64,000 bases of DNA from Ignavibacteriota bacterium (GTDB taxonomy: Bacteria; Bacteroidota; Ignavibacteria; UBA10030; UBA6906): NCBI GenBank assembly GCA_016707525.1, contig JADJHP010000004.1, positions 248,001 through 312,000 on the forward strand. Reading direction: 5' to 3'. Both the position numbers and the translations under genes were made by a program. The notes beneath the pieces are model-generated. The model was not told the origin of the DNA, searched no databases, and saw only the letters and a list, made by a program, of their open reading frames with translations. Numbering within the stretch: position 1 is the stretch's first letter; each line of letters opens with the position of its first letter. Of the stretch, positions 7,030 to 15,396 are shown in pieces.

Positions 7030-9972
7030 TCACTCTTCTCTCTTCACTCGCTTCTCCACAAACGAGACTCCCACCGGAATGGCAACCACAGTGAATATCG
7101 TCGATGTCACCAGTCCCCCGACGATCGGCACCGTCAGAGCACGGACCAGTTCGGACCCTGTCCCGAATTCGAAGACGAGCGGGATGATGCCGAGCACCGT
7201 CGTTGCGGTCGTCATGAGGATCGGCCGGAGGCGTTGCCGCATTCCCCGCAGGATCGCCTCCTGCATCGCAAACCCCTCACGCCGCAGTGCGATGATCACA
7301 TCCACCACGATCACCGCGTCGTTGTCCACCGCCCCGATCATGATGACAAGTCCGACGAGGGACATCACATTGAAATGCTGGCCGGTCAGTGCCATGGCGA
7401 GGATCGCACCGATCGCGGCAAGCGGGCTGGTGAGGAGGATGACGAGCGGATACATGATGGATTCATACTCGGCGGCCAGGATCATAAAGACAAGGAAGAG
7501 CGATAGTAGGATGACGATGAACAGGTTCCGGAACGACTCGTTGATCTCCTGGTTCTCGCCGCCGATGCGCACCTCGTACCCCGGAGGAAGGCGGAGCGAT
7601 GTGGCAGCCCGGTCGAGGTCTGTCACGACGCTCCCCACCGAACGTCCGGCCACGTTCGCCACGATCACCTGCGCCCGCTGCTGGTCTTCGCGCCAGATCT
7701 CGCCATGACCCCGTGTTTCCCGGTATGCTACGAGCGAACGCACGGGGACAGGGCTGTCCCCCCGCGGGACGTCCGAGGCAAGGATGGCATCGAGGTTATT
7801 CCGCGTATCGACTGACGGTTGCACCCGGACGGTGATACGGCGGTCGAACTCGCTGAGCGTGGTCGCTTCATTCCCCCTCGCGAGGTGCACAAGGTGTGCC
7901 GCGACGTCTTGCACGGTAAGGCCGTTCCTGGCCGCGGCATCGCGGTCGATGCGCAGGTGGAATTCCGGGGTCCCCTCCTGCGACGAAGCCCGCAGGTCCA
8001 CCAGCCCGGGCACACTGCGGATCTCCTCTGTGTACGCCGTGGCGAGACGCTCCACGATCGCAGGGTCCTTCCCCATCACCATGCAACGGATCTCATTCGT
8101 TTCGGGCCGGAGTATCCGTTCGAAGGAGGTGCCGCGCGGTTTCACAGCGTACTCCACCCCGTACGTGGTACCATCGAGCCGGCGGAGCCGCACGCGGGCG
8201 GAATCCATGAGCGCCGCCGTGCGTCCGGCACCTCCCACCTCCACGTCCACTTCGGCTGTCTCGAGGGAGGCCTCATCAACATCCCACGCGTTCCGTTCCT
8301 CCGTGATACCTACACGCGCATACACGCCGACAATTCCGGGAAGCAGGCGGAGCTCATCCTCGAGGACCCGGGAAGCCTTGCTCACGCCGTCCAGGGACGT
8401 GCCCCGTGGCATCCGGATCTGGACCGTAAAACGGCTCTGGTCGATATCGGGGGCCGGTTCGGCGGGGATATGGAAGGCGATGAAGGCGGTTGCCACGCAC
8501 AACGCTACGGTCCAGAAGACAACCGACAGGCGATGTGCAAGTGCCCAGTGGAGGTAGCGCTCGACCTGAGTCCTGATCCACATGTCGCTCCTGTCGAACC
8601 ATCGATCCAGGTTCGCCCTGAACCTGAGCATCTGCTGAGTTGCGAGATCAATCTTCTGTGAGACTCTCGGGGGCGCGAAGGGGCCACGGGGGATACTCTG
8701 AACTCCACCACCGCGATATTGCCCCTTTGCGGGAGGTGTCCGCCTCCCATGAAGAACCGCTCCCTCCCTCGAGACGAGCATCGGCACGAGCGTCACCGCT
8801 ACCAGGAGTGAGACCATGAGAGAGATCGTCATGGTCACCCCCATATCCACGAAAAGCCGGGCCGCCACGCCTTCCACGAACATGATGGGGAGAAAGATCG
8901 CTACATTCGTCAGGGTGGATGCGGTGACCGCAGTGCCTATCTCCCGCGCCCCTTCGAGTGTCGCCGTGCGCAAAGGCACGCCCTGCTCCCGCAGCCGGGA
9001 GACGTTCTCGATCAGCACGATCGCGTTGTCCCCCAGCATCCCGATGCCGAGTGCCAGCCCGGTCAGCGATATCACATTCAGGTTGATCCGGAGGAAGTAC
9101 ATAGCCAGGATCGTAGCAAGGAGCGACACCGGCATGGTGAGGCCGATGATAAGCGGAGAGCGCGGGGAGCGCAGGAAGTAGAACAGAACGAGGAATGCGA
9201 GGAACCCTCCGATGAGGATGGCCTGTTCCACGTCGGCGATCGAGCGGATGATGAAGCCAGCCTGTTCGGCGACCACCGTGAGCCGGAGCTCCGGATTCTC
9301 CTGCCGCAGTTGCGCGAGGACCTCATGCGCAGCGTGTGAGGCGGCAACAGTATTGGCGGCAGCCTCCTTGCGGACCTGGAGGATGATCACCTCCTCCCCG
9401 TTGTAGCGCGTGAGCCCGGTGCGTTCGGCATGGGTATCCCGTACCGTCGCGCAGTCGGCGATCCGGATGGCGCGGCCGCCGGCGCTCGGACGGATCGTCA
9501 CGTCGCGGATCTCATCCAGTGTGTTCAGCGCGCCGAGGGTCCGCAGGGAGTAGCGGAACAGGCCATGGTTGATGGTGCCGCCGGGAAGGTCCACGTTCGC
9601 CGCCGCGAGCGCATCGCCGATCTGGCCGAGATCCAGCCCGAATGCCTGGAGCACGGCCATGTCCACATCCACCTGGATCTCCCGTTCCAGGCCGCCGAGC
9701 ACGGATGCTTGAGCGATACCGTCGACCTGCTCGATCCTCCGCTTCACGAGGGCGCGGGCCGTTTCTTTCAGTTCGGCGAGAGCTGCCGCTTGTTCCACCT
9801 CTTCGGGTGAAGTGTTCGGGTAGGCGGTCTGAACGGTCAGAGTGGGGACATCGATCGCGGGGAGGAAATCGATAGTGAGATCGAGGAGTGCGACGATGCC
9901 GAGCAGTACGACACCGGCATAGAACATCAGGGTCGTAACCGGACGCTGGACGGCAATGGTGGAGAGCGGCAT
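7030..9972 (-). CDS. RND-family efflux permease lacking the PN1 porter subdomain
   Basis: 980 residues, related to AcrB/SwrC exporters. TM1 (VQRPVTTLMFYAGVVLLGIV), TM4 motif GIGMLGDNAIVLIENV and TM10 motif IGAVDNDAVIVVDVI are present, as are porter motifs GIAQASVLGGLEREIQVDVD. Between YPNTSPEEVEQ (about residue 60) and AALAELKETARALVKRRIEQ the roughly 90 residues expected there (P-x-E-E-A ... G-V-x-x-I-x-S-x-S-x-x-G ... LP) are simply absent, without a frameshift; the 3802-6981 permease has them. That segment is the PN1 subdomain plus the strand leading to PN2. A hydrophilic insert near residues 405-445 (ESREG...RGGGV..., between TM6 and TM7) partly restores length. It overlaps no neighbour; the adaptor ends 12 nt upstream. 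Either a real altered partner in a two-permease pump, or an assembly deletion. Confidence 0.85.
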   Translation of the reverse strand: MPLSTIAVQRPVTTLMFYAGVVLLGIVALLDLTIDFLPAIDVPTLTVQTAYPNTSPEEVEQAAALAELKETARALVKRRIEQVDGIAQASVLGGLEREIQVDVDMAVLQAFGLDLGQIGDALAAANVDLPGGTINHGLFRYSLRTLGALNTLDEIRDVTIRPSAGGRAIRIADCATVRDTHAERTGLTRYNGEEVIILQVRKEAAANTVAASHAAHEVLAQLRQENPELRLTVVAEQAGFIIRSIADVEQAILIGGFLAFLVLFYFLRSPRSPLIIGLTMPVSLLATILAMYFLRINLNVISLTGLALGIGMLGDNAIVLIENVSRLREQGVPLRTATLEGAREIGTAVTASTLTNVAIFLPIMFVEGVAARLFVDMGVTMTISLMVSLLVAVTLVPMLVSREGAVLHGRRTPPAKGQYRGGGVQSIPRGPFAPPRVSQKIDLATQQMLRFRANLDRWFDRSDMWIRTQVERYLHWALAHRLSVVFWTVALCVATAFIAFHIPAEPAPDIDQSRFTVQIRMPRGTSLDGVSKASRVLEDELRLLPGIVGVYARVGITEERNAWDVDEASLETAEVDVEVGGAGRTAALMDSARVRLRRLDGTTYGVEYAVKPRGTSFERILRPETNEIRCMVMGKDPAIVERLATAYTEEIRSVPGLVDLRASSQEGTPEFHLRIDRDAAARNGLTVQDVAAHLVHLARGNEATTLSEFDRRITVRVQPSVDTRNNLDAILASDVPRGDSPVPVRSLVAYRETRGHGEIWREDQQRAQVIVANVAGRSVGSVVTDLDRAATSLRLPPGYEVRIGGENQEINESFRNLFIVILLSLFLVFMILAAEYESIMYPLVILLTSPLAAIGAILAMALTGQHFNVMSLVGLVIMIGAVDNDAVIVVDVIIALRREGFAMQEAILRGMRQRLRPILMTTATTVLGIIPLVFEFGTGSELVRALTVPIVGGLVTSTIFTVVAIPVGVSFVEKRVKREE

Positions 9973-9984
9973 CCTCGGTCCTGC

Positions 9985-11286
9985 TTACGGGGATCTGCGG
10001 GTGACGGACACAGGAGCGTCGTGCGCGAGGGTGTAGTGTCCGTCCACGATCACCGTATCGCCGGGCGCAAGTCCGTTCTTGATCTCGAGCAGCTCGTCGT
10101 TGGCTTCGCCTGTCTCCACATAGTGCCACTTCGCCCGTCCATCTTCCACGGTGAACACGAGCGGCCGTTCGTCGCGCACCAGAAGGGCGGAACGGGGCAC
10201 GAGAAGGCGGTGCGGATGCACATCGGTCTCGATATGCACGGTGGCGAACATCCCCGGCCGGAGGGATGGCCGGGGATCGCCTGCATAGTGACGCCCGTCG
10301 CGCAGGGCGATGGTCACCTTCATCGTCTTTGTCTTCGGATCCACAAGTGGATTCATGTAGAGGACCGAACCTTTAAACTCCCTTCCGGGGAAGCCGGCGA
10401 GGTGGGCGCGTGTTCGCTGTCCCACGGCGATGCGACCGGTCTCGTTCTCGAGGACCTCCACATCCACAAGCAGTGTGGAGAGGTCGAGGAGTCTCATCAG
10501 GGGTTGTCCGGCGTTCACATGCATCCCGGGAGTGAGGGAGCAATCTGCCACGAACCCGCTGAACGGTGCAGTGACGGAGGTCCACTCCAGGTTGAGTCTG
10601 GCCGTTTCGAATGCCTCCCGGGCAGCGGCGAGGCCGCTCTTTCCGGCGATCACATCCCCCCGGTTGGCTGTGAGGTAGGCGATCGCGGATTCATGGTCGC
10701 GGGAGAGGCGCACGTATGTCGCCTCGTCCATATCACCGCAGCGATAGCGCGTGCGGAGCGAATCGAGGAGATGAGACGCGGCGATGATGCGCCGCGCCGT
10801 TTCGAGGGAGTCTGTTGCAGCAAGGAACGGCGTCGCGCTCAGCGTGCGGTATTCGATCTGGGCATTGAGGAGTCCGGTACGGGCGCGATCATAGGCCACC
10901 CTGAATTCCCGGTTCTCGATGGCCGCCATCGTATCGCCCTCATCAACGTAGCTTCCATTGAAGACTCCGATCGTGGCAAGCGCTCCACCGACCCGTGCCT
11001 GAATCTCAACTTCCCTGCATGCACGGAGGGTGCCGGACGTCGCGAGATGGTGGATCAGATTGCCTTTCTGAACAAGGGCGGTCATCACCGGAACGGCCTC
11101 GCTGCTCAGCAGGAACGTGTGGCCTTTCACGTCGGTATTCGCCACCAGGGGGGCACGGTTCAGCACATACACCGTGGCGATGGCTGCGCCCGCAAGCGCC
11201 ATCGTCGCACCGGCATAGAGTATAGGCCGTTTCAGCCCCGCCAGCATGGTCGCTGAGGGAATTCCACCAAAGTCAGATCGGATCAT
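9985..11286 (-). CDS. RND efflux periplasmic adaptor (membrane fusion protein)
   Basis: 433 residues, HlyD/AcrA type, bridging RND permease and outer-membrane channel. A single N-terminal membrane segment (GLKRPILYAGATMALAGAAIATVYVL) anchors it; a lipoyl-like half (SGTLRACREVEIQARVGGALATIGVFNGSYVDEGD), a long alpha-hairpin (about 125-235) and the second lipoyl half (VTAPFSGFVADCSLTPGMHVNAG) follow, then beta-barrel and membrane-proximal domains ending PGDTVIVDGHYTLAHDAPV. The ATG at 11286 is the longest start; the ATG at 11247 (MLAGLKRP) would leave the membrane segment intact. First gene of the operon with two permeases. I found no TTG-N17-TATATT promoter in front of it, unlike the divergent gene. 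Confidence 0.9.
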   Translation of the reverse strand: MIRSDFGGIPSATMLAGLKRPILYAGATMALAGAAIATVYVLNRAPLVANTDVKGHTFLLSSEAVPVMTALVQKGNLIHHLATSGTLRACREVEIQARVGGALATIGVFNGSYVDEGDTMAAIENREFRVAYDRARTGLLNAQIEYRTLSATPFLAATDSLETARRIIAASHLLDSLRTRYRCGDMDEATYVRLSRDHESAIAYLTANRGDVIAGKSGLAAAREAFETARLNLEWTSVTAPFSGFVADCSLTPGMHVNAGQPLMRLLDLSTLLVDVEVLENETGRIAVGQRTRAHLAGFPGREFKGSVLYMNPLVDPKTKTMKVTIALRDGRHYAGDPRPSLRPGMFATVHIETDVHPHRLLVPRSALLVRDERPLVFTVEDGRAKWHYVETGEANDELLEIKNGLAPGDTVIVDGHYTLAHDAPVSVTRRSP

Positions 11287-11350
11287 CTGGTCGTGTCTCG
11301 CGCTTCTCTACTTATACGATATATACACCTGCGCCCTGCTTTTTCCGAAG

Positions 11351-11372
11351 GGAGGGCGGTCGCCTGCCCTCC
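11351..11372. promoter_or_regulatory. Inverted repeat in divergent intergenic region
   Basis: GGAGGGC, an 8-nt centre and GCCCTCC form a perfect 7-bp dyad between the efflux operon start (11286, minus) and the promoter of the divergent gene. It could be an operator or a minus-strand leader hairpin; nothing else supports either. Confidence 0.35.
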
Positions 11373-11395
11373 GGCATCCACTGCAGGTAGCGGGA

Positions 11396-11424
11396 TTGCA
11401 TTCAAGGAGGCGCGGGAGTATATT
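11396..11424 (+). promoter_or_regulatory. Promoter of the DUF3052-like/PNPOx operon
   Basis: TTGCAT (11396-11401), 17-nt spacer, TATATT (11419-11424). Predicted start near 11431 gives a 26-nt leader carrying ATGGAGC, whose GGAG is 8 nt before the ATG at 11457. Confidence 0.65.
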
Positions 11425-11456
11425 TCGACCTCCGGTTGTTATGATGGAGCACCACG

Positions 11457-11927
11457 ATGGGTATGGGAGAAATGACCCCACTTTTCAAGAAGCTGAACCT
11501 GGGATCGCGATCATCGATCACTGTCCTCAATGCCCCCTCATCATTCGAGGCTGAGCTGACGGCCCTCAAGGGCATAACGGTCGCACGCACCATCAAGGGT
11601 AAGGTCGGGTTCGCGATCGCATTCGTGACCAAACAGAAGGAACTCGACAGAGTATCTGCCTCCCTGGCCAGAACAGCCGAAGGAGATGCCGTCCTGTGGA
11701 TCGCGTACCCGAAAGGCACATCAAAGAAGTACACATGTGAGTTCAACCGGGATGCGGGATGGACGGTGCTTGGCAAGGCGGGCTACGAGCCGGTGCGGCA
11801 AGTGGCGATCGACGAGGATTGGTCGGCGTTGAGGTTCAGAAAGGTGGACTACATCAAGGCCATGAAGCGGAACCCCGAAGGGGCGATCTCCAAAGCAGGC
11901 AAACAACGGGCACAGGGCAAGCGATGA
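11457..11927 (+). CDS. DUF3052-like small cytosolic protein
   Basis: 156 residues, no signal or membrane segment. The layout KLNLGSRSSITVLNAPSSFE ... VARTIKGKVGFAIAFVTKQKEL ... GDAVLWIAYPKGTSKKYT ... VRQVAIDEDWSALRFRKVDY matches what I remember of DUF3052 proteins: a Rossmann-like half with LNAP, WxAYPK and DExWSxLRF signatures. The role of that family is unknown to me. The C-terminus adds a basic tail (KAMKRNPEGAISKAGKQRAQGKR). It overlaps the next gene by 4 bp (ATGA), so the two are translationally coupled. Start 11457 has SD GGAG; in-frame ATGs at 11463 and 11472 are alternatives. Confidence 0.65.
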   Translation: MGMGEMTPLFKKLNLGSRSSITVLNAPSSFEAELTALKGITVARTIKGKVGFAIAFVTKQKELDRVSASLARTAEGDAVLWIAYPKGTSKKYTCEFNRDAGWTVLGKAGYEPVRQVAIDEDWSALRFRKVDYIKAMKRNPEGAISKAGKQRAQGKR

Positions 11928-12394
11928 ATCCAACACAGGCACAGGCGCTTCGCGCAATACTCGAATCCCAGTCCAATGCGGCACTGGGCACACTCCACGA
12001 CGGCGAGCCGTTCGTCTCCATGGTCCCGTTCGCCATCATTCCCGGCGGCAAGGGCTTTGTCATCCACGTAAGCGGGCTCGCCGCACACACGAAAGACATG
12101 CTGCAGCATCCTACCGTGAGCCTTCTGGTGATGGCGCCGCAGGGTCCGGACATCCCGCCGCAGGCCCTCCCCCGCGTGACGGTGCAGTGCAATGCCCGAC
12201 AACTTGCAGATGAAGACCCAGCCTATCCGGCTGCCCGGGCATCCTATCTCGGCAGGTTCCCGGAAGCGGAGATGACAATGGCGCTGGGCGATTTCTCGCT
12301 CTTCCTCCTCACGCCGCTCGCGGTGCGGCTGGTGGGCGGATTCGCACAGGCGGCAACCCTTACGCCCCTGAACCTGGAGCAGGCCCTGGCCTGA
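11924..12394 (+). CDS. Pyridoxamine 5'-phosphate oxidase-like flavin/heme-binding protein
   Basis: 156 residues from the ATG at 11924, which overlaps the preceding stop codon (ATGA). The fold signature is that of split-barrel PNPOx-like proteins: ALGTLHDGEPFVSMVPFAIIPGG, then IHVSGLAAHTKDMLQHPTVSLLVM, and RVTVQCNARQL. HugZ-like members show the same order, but the short length argues for a stand-alone PNPOx domain. FMN, F420 or heme binding cannot be decided. Coupled to the DUF3052-like gene. The stop lies 6 bp from the convergent tolC stop. Confidence 0.75.
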   Translation: MNPTQAQALRAILESQSNAALGTLHDGEPFVSMVPFAIIPGGKGFVIHVSGLAAHTKDMLQHPTVSLLVMAPQGPDIPPQALPRVTVQCNARQLADEDPAYPAARASYLGRFPEAEMTMALGDFSLFLLTPLAVRLVGGFAQAATLTPLNLEQALA

Positions 12395-12400
12395 GAGGAT

Positions 12401-13873
12401 CTACTTCTCTTCCCTCTCCACAAGCGCCCGCCCGGCCTCGAAGTCGTACAGCGTGAGCCGCCGCACGCGGTAGTACGTCGACCAGTAGTCCCACTGGGTC
12501 TGCACATTCGACCGCCGCGCATTGTCCTTCTCGCTCTGCGCGATGAAGAGGATGGGGATGTCGATCTTCCCGATGATGTACCGCTGCTTCGCCACCTCAA
12601 ACCGCCGCTGACCGATGGTATCGGACTTCGCCGCGATGGCAACCTGCTTCCGGAGCGTGTTCAACCGGTTCGCCGAGTACAGCACCTCCTGCTCCAATGT
12701 CTGCCGCTGCTGCGCAACGGTGACCTCGGTCCCCTTCTGCTCCGCCACGGCCGCTTCCACCGCATGGCTCCCTGCTCCCCATCGGAACACCGGGATGGCA
12801 AACCCCACACTGAACTGCTCCTGCTCGAGCAGGTTCCGGTATGCTTCCCGGAACTCGGGTGCACGCTGGTTGTACCCCACACTGGCGGTCATGGTGGCGT
12901 TGAAGCCGTTGTCCGACTCCGCCTGGGCAACGCCCCGCTCGGCATTGAGAAGCTGCAGGTCGAAGTTCACCATGTCGCTCCGGTTCTGCCGCGCCTGCAC
13001 GAGCGCCTGATCCGGGTCCACCTCAACAATGCCGATGTCGCCCGGCGGCAACAGCCCCACCGGCTGCCCGGGTTCGAGTCCGATGGCCACCCGTAAGGCA
13101 TGCTCGGCCCGCGCCAGTTCCAGAAGCGCATTCTCATGCGACGTCTTTGCATCGAGATAGGCAAGCTCGGCCTGGAGCAGATCGTTCTCCGCGATCCGCC
13201 CGACGTTGAACCGCCCCTGCGAGATGCGGAACAACGTGTCGTTGATCGCCACATTCAAGGCCGCATTCGCGGCGTTCATGGTCGAGAGATACAGGCCGAA
13301 GTACTTGTTCGTGGCGTCGATCGCGCATTCTTCCAACGACTCGACCTCCTCCCGCGTCGCGATCTGATAGGTCAGGTCCTGCGCGTCCTGATCCCAGCTC
13401 ATGCTGTTGATCTGGAAGATCGGCTGGATCAGCGTGACGTTCAGCGGCCGGGCCCTGTAATAATGCGACTTCGTGTCCATGAGGTCGATCCGGTTCAATC
13501 CCGACTGCAGCGAAAGCTGTCCGCCGGTGAACGGGATCTTCTGCGTGAGCCCCAGATTCACCGACGAGCTCGCCTCCCGCTGCGGGGTGAAGATGGTCGT
13601 GCCATCGGGAAGAACGATCGGGTTGATCGCGGAATAGTACCCCGGCACGTCACCCTGCAGGGACAATTGCGGAAGGTATCCGGCTCTGAACGAGGCGTAG
13701 CGCGACTTCTTCGCTTCGTACTGATGCTGGGCAATGGCCCCCAACGGCCCCTGCTCCTGCGCCATGCGGATGCAGTCGCGCAACGTGAAATGAAGGGTGT
13801 CCACCTGCGCTCCGGCAGCGGAGATCCCGAGGAGGACGTGACATGCGAGAACAACGAATGCTGACGCTTTCAT
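12401..13873 (-). CDS. TolC-family outer-membrane efflux channel
   Basis: 490 residues with signal peptide (MKASAFVVLACHVLLGISAAGAQ) and two OEP repeats: coiled-coil stretches ATREEVESLEECAIDATNKYFGLYLSTMNAANAALN (about 170-205) and the late EQKGTEVTVAQQRQTLEQEVLYSANRLNTLRKQ, each followed by the typical RFNVGRIAENDLLQAELAYLDAKTS and RYIIGKIDIPILFIAQSEKDNAR runs. Forms trimeric channels that open to adaptor/permease complexes. It is the last gene of the macA-macB-tolC operon, 135 nt after macB with a strong hairpin in the gap, so its level is probably set separately. Also a plausible channel for the neighbouring RND operon. Confidence 0.92.
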   Translation of the reverse strand: MKASAFVVLACHVLLGISAAGAQVDTLHFTLRDCIRMAQEQGPLGAIAQHQYEAKKSRYASFRAGYLPQLSLQGDVPGYYSAINPIVLPDGTTIFTPQREASSSVNLGLTQKIPFTGGQLSLQSGLNRIDLMDTKSHYYRARPLNVTLIQPIFQINSMSWDQDAQDLTYQIATREEVESLEECAIDATNKYFGLYLSTMNAANAALNVAINDTLFRISQGRFNVGRIAENDLLQAELAYLDAKTSHENALLELARAEHALRVAIGLEPGQPVGLLPPGDIGIVEVDPDQALVQARQNRSDMVNFDLQLLNAERGVAQAESDNGFNATMTASVGYNQRAPEFREAYRNLLEQEQFSVGFAIPVFRWGAGSHAVEAAVAEQKGTEVTVAQQRQTLEQEVLYSANRLNTLRKQVAIAAKSDTIGQRRFEVAKQRYIIGKIDIPILFIAQSEKDNARRSNVQTQWDYWSTYYRVRRLTLYDFEAGRALVEREEK

Positions 13874-13922
13874 GGCTGCGTGTTCCAGTATTTCAGGGAG
13901 TATATCTCGGGTTGCAGGTAAG

Positions 13923-13995
13923 GCCCGGGGAGGGGCCCCACAGACGCGAACCGGGGGGACTCATCAGACAGGTTTCGTGTGGGGCCTCCCCGGGC
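13923..13995 (-). other. Long GC-rich hairpin between macB and tolC
   Basis: Arms at 13977-13995 and 13923-13942: GCCCGGGGAGG then CCCCACA in one arm match CCTCCCCGGGC and its neighbours in the other, 18 pairs broken by a GG bulge, extended by CGAAACC/GGTTCG. The apical loop is about 18 nt (TGTCTGATGAGTCC...). No T-tract follows on the minus strand, so it is less a terminator than an mRNA-stabilising or attenuating structure between two operon genes. Confidence 0.7.
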
Positions 13996-14008
13996 AAGAA
14001 CATGCTCA

Positions 14009-15394
14009 TCATTCATACCGCAGGCACGCCACCGGGTCCTTCTCCGCTGCCCGACGCGCCGGAAGGAACCCGAAGACGATCCCGATCGTGATGGAGATCA
14101 GGAACGACAACGCCACGGAGAACGCCGTGATGATCGTCAGGATCCCCGCAAAGCTCTCGATCGCGTAACTCAAGCCTACCCCGAGCAGGATGCCCAGCAC
14201 CCCTCCGGTCACGCTCACGATCGTGGCCTCGCTCAGGAACTGCACGGCAATGGCCTGCTTCGTGGCACCCATCGCCCGCCGTATGCCGACCTCCTTCGTC
14301 CGCTCCATCACCGACGCAAGCATGATGTTCATGATGCCGATGCCTCCAACGAGAAGCGAGATGGACGCGATGGCACCGAGGACGATGTTGAAGATGTCGC
14401 GCGTCCGCTGCGCCTGCCGCAACAGCTGCTCGGGGATGGTCACCTGGAAGTCCACGACCTCGTTGTGCCGGCGCTGTAGCATCCGGCTCACAACCTCGGC
14501 AAGCGCAGGCATCTGCTCCGCATCGGCAACGCGCACGACCAGACGGTCCAACTGATTGTAGTTCACCGCCTTCTTCTCGGTGTTGTCGTTGTTGCCGGAC
14601 CCGCTGGACCGTGACGCCTGCTGCACGCCGAGCCGCGTGACGAGCGTCCGGTTCTTGTACCGCAGCAGCAACGTGTTCACCGGCGTGTACACATCGAAGT
14701 TGTAATCGCGCAGACCGAGATGCCGGATGTTGTCCTTGCTCACCTGACGGTCCGCGAGCACGCCGATGACCGTGAGCCAGAGGTTCCCGCACTTGATCTT
14801 CCCACCGATGGGATCCTCGCGCGAAAAGAACTTCGTCTTGATGGCATGCCCGATCACCGCAACGGGCGCCGCGTTTTCCATCTGCACCGAAGAGAACACC
14901 GCACCCCGTTCGAGCTGAAAATCCGTGGTGGCGAAATAGATCGAATCCACCCCCACGAGCTTGCTGCTCCGCTTCAGCCCCTCGCGCACGACCATGGTCT
15001 CCATCACGACCTCGGGACTCACAAAATCCACGCCGGGAAGGGTCTGCAGGATGCTCCTGCCATCCTCCAGGGTGAGTCCCGGACTGAACCGCTTCTTCTC
15101 GGTCTTGGCGGCTGTCTTCTCATCCACAACGCCCTCTTCCTGCTCGATGATGGGCGTGATGATGATGTTGTTGGCGCCCAGAAGCTTCATCTGGTCCAGG
15201 ATCTCCTGCTTGGCGCCGGTCCCCACGGCAAGCATGGAGATCACTGAGCCGACGCCGAACACGATCCCGAGTGATGTCAGCACGCCCCGGGTCTTATTGT
15301 GCGTGATCGCTTCGATGGCGATCGTGAACCCGAGAAGAATGTGCCCCGGGACCGCCACGGCCATCCTGCGACGGATCATATCCTCGCCGATCAT
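14009..15394 (-). CDS. MacB/FtsX-type ABC transporter permease (no ATPase domain)
   Basis: About 461 residues. TM1 (ITHNKTRGVLTSLGIVFGVGSVISMLAVGTGAKQEI) precedes a periplasmic MacB_PCD domain (about 55-320), then three TM helices with the FtsX signature (IASISLLVGGIGIMNIMLASVMERTKEVGIRRAMGA) and the ending FLPARRAAEKDPVACLRYE. This is the macrolide-export/lipoprotein-release permease class, which needs a LolD/MacB-type ATPase; none is fused or adjacent here. The longest frame begins at a TTG (15400); ATG at 15394 overlaps nothing but follows the macA stop by 2 nt and is preferred, with ATG 15379 possible. The periplasmic domain has a charged Gln/Glu/Lys insert (EQEEGVVDEKTAAKTEKKR) and a Ser/Gly/Asn-rich linker. 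Confidence 0.88.
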   Translation of the reverse strand: MIGEDMIRRRMAVAVPGHILLGFTIAIEAITHNKTRGVLTSLGIVFGVGSVISMLAVGTGAKQEILDQMKLLGANNIIITPIIEQEEGVVDEKTAAKTEKKRFSPGLTLEDGRSILQTLPGVDFVSPEVVMETMVVREGLKRSSKLVGVDSIYFATTDFQLERGAVFSSVQMENAAPVAVIGHAIKTKFFSREDPIGGKIKCGNLWLTVIGVLADRQVSKDNIRHLGLRDYNFDVYTPVNTLLLRYKNRTLVTRLGVQQASRSSGSGNNDNTEKKAVNYNQLDRLVVRVADAEQMPALAEVVSRMLQRRHNEVVDFQVTIPEQLLRQAQRTRDIFNIVLGAIASISLLVGGIGIMNIMLASVMERTKEVGIRRAMGATKQAIAVQFLSEATIVSVTGGVLGILLGVGLSYAIESFAGILTIITAFSVALSFLISITIGIVFGFLPARRAAEKDPVACLRYE

Positions 15395-15396
15395 GG

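Noticed and set aside
13923..13995. Hammerhead ribozyme
   Set aside because: Minus strand has CTGATGAG and CGAAAC, but CGAAAC comes first with only 5 nt between them, leaving no room for stems I and III in any permutation.
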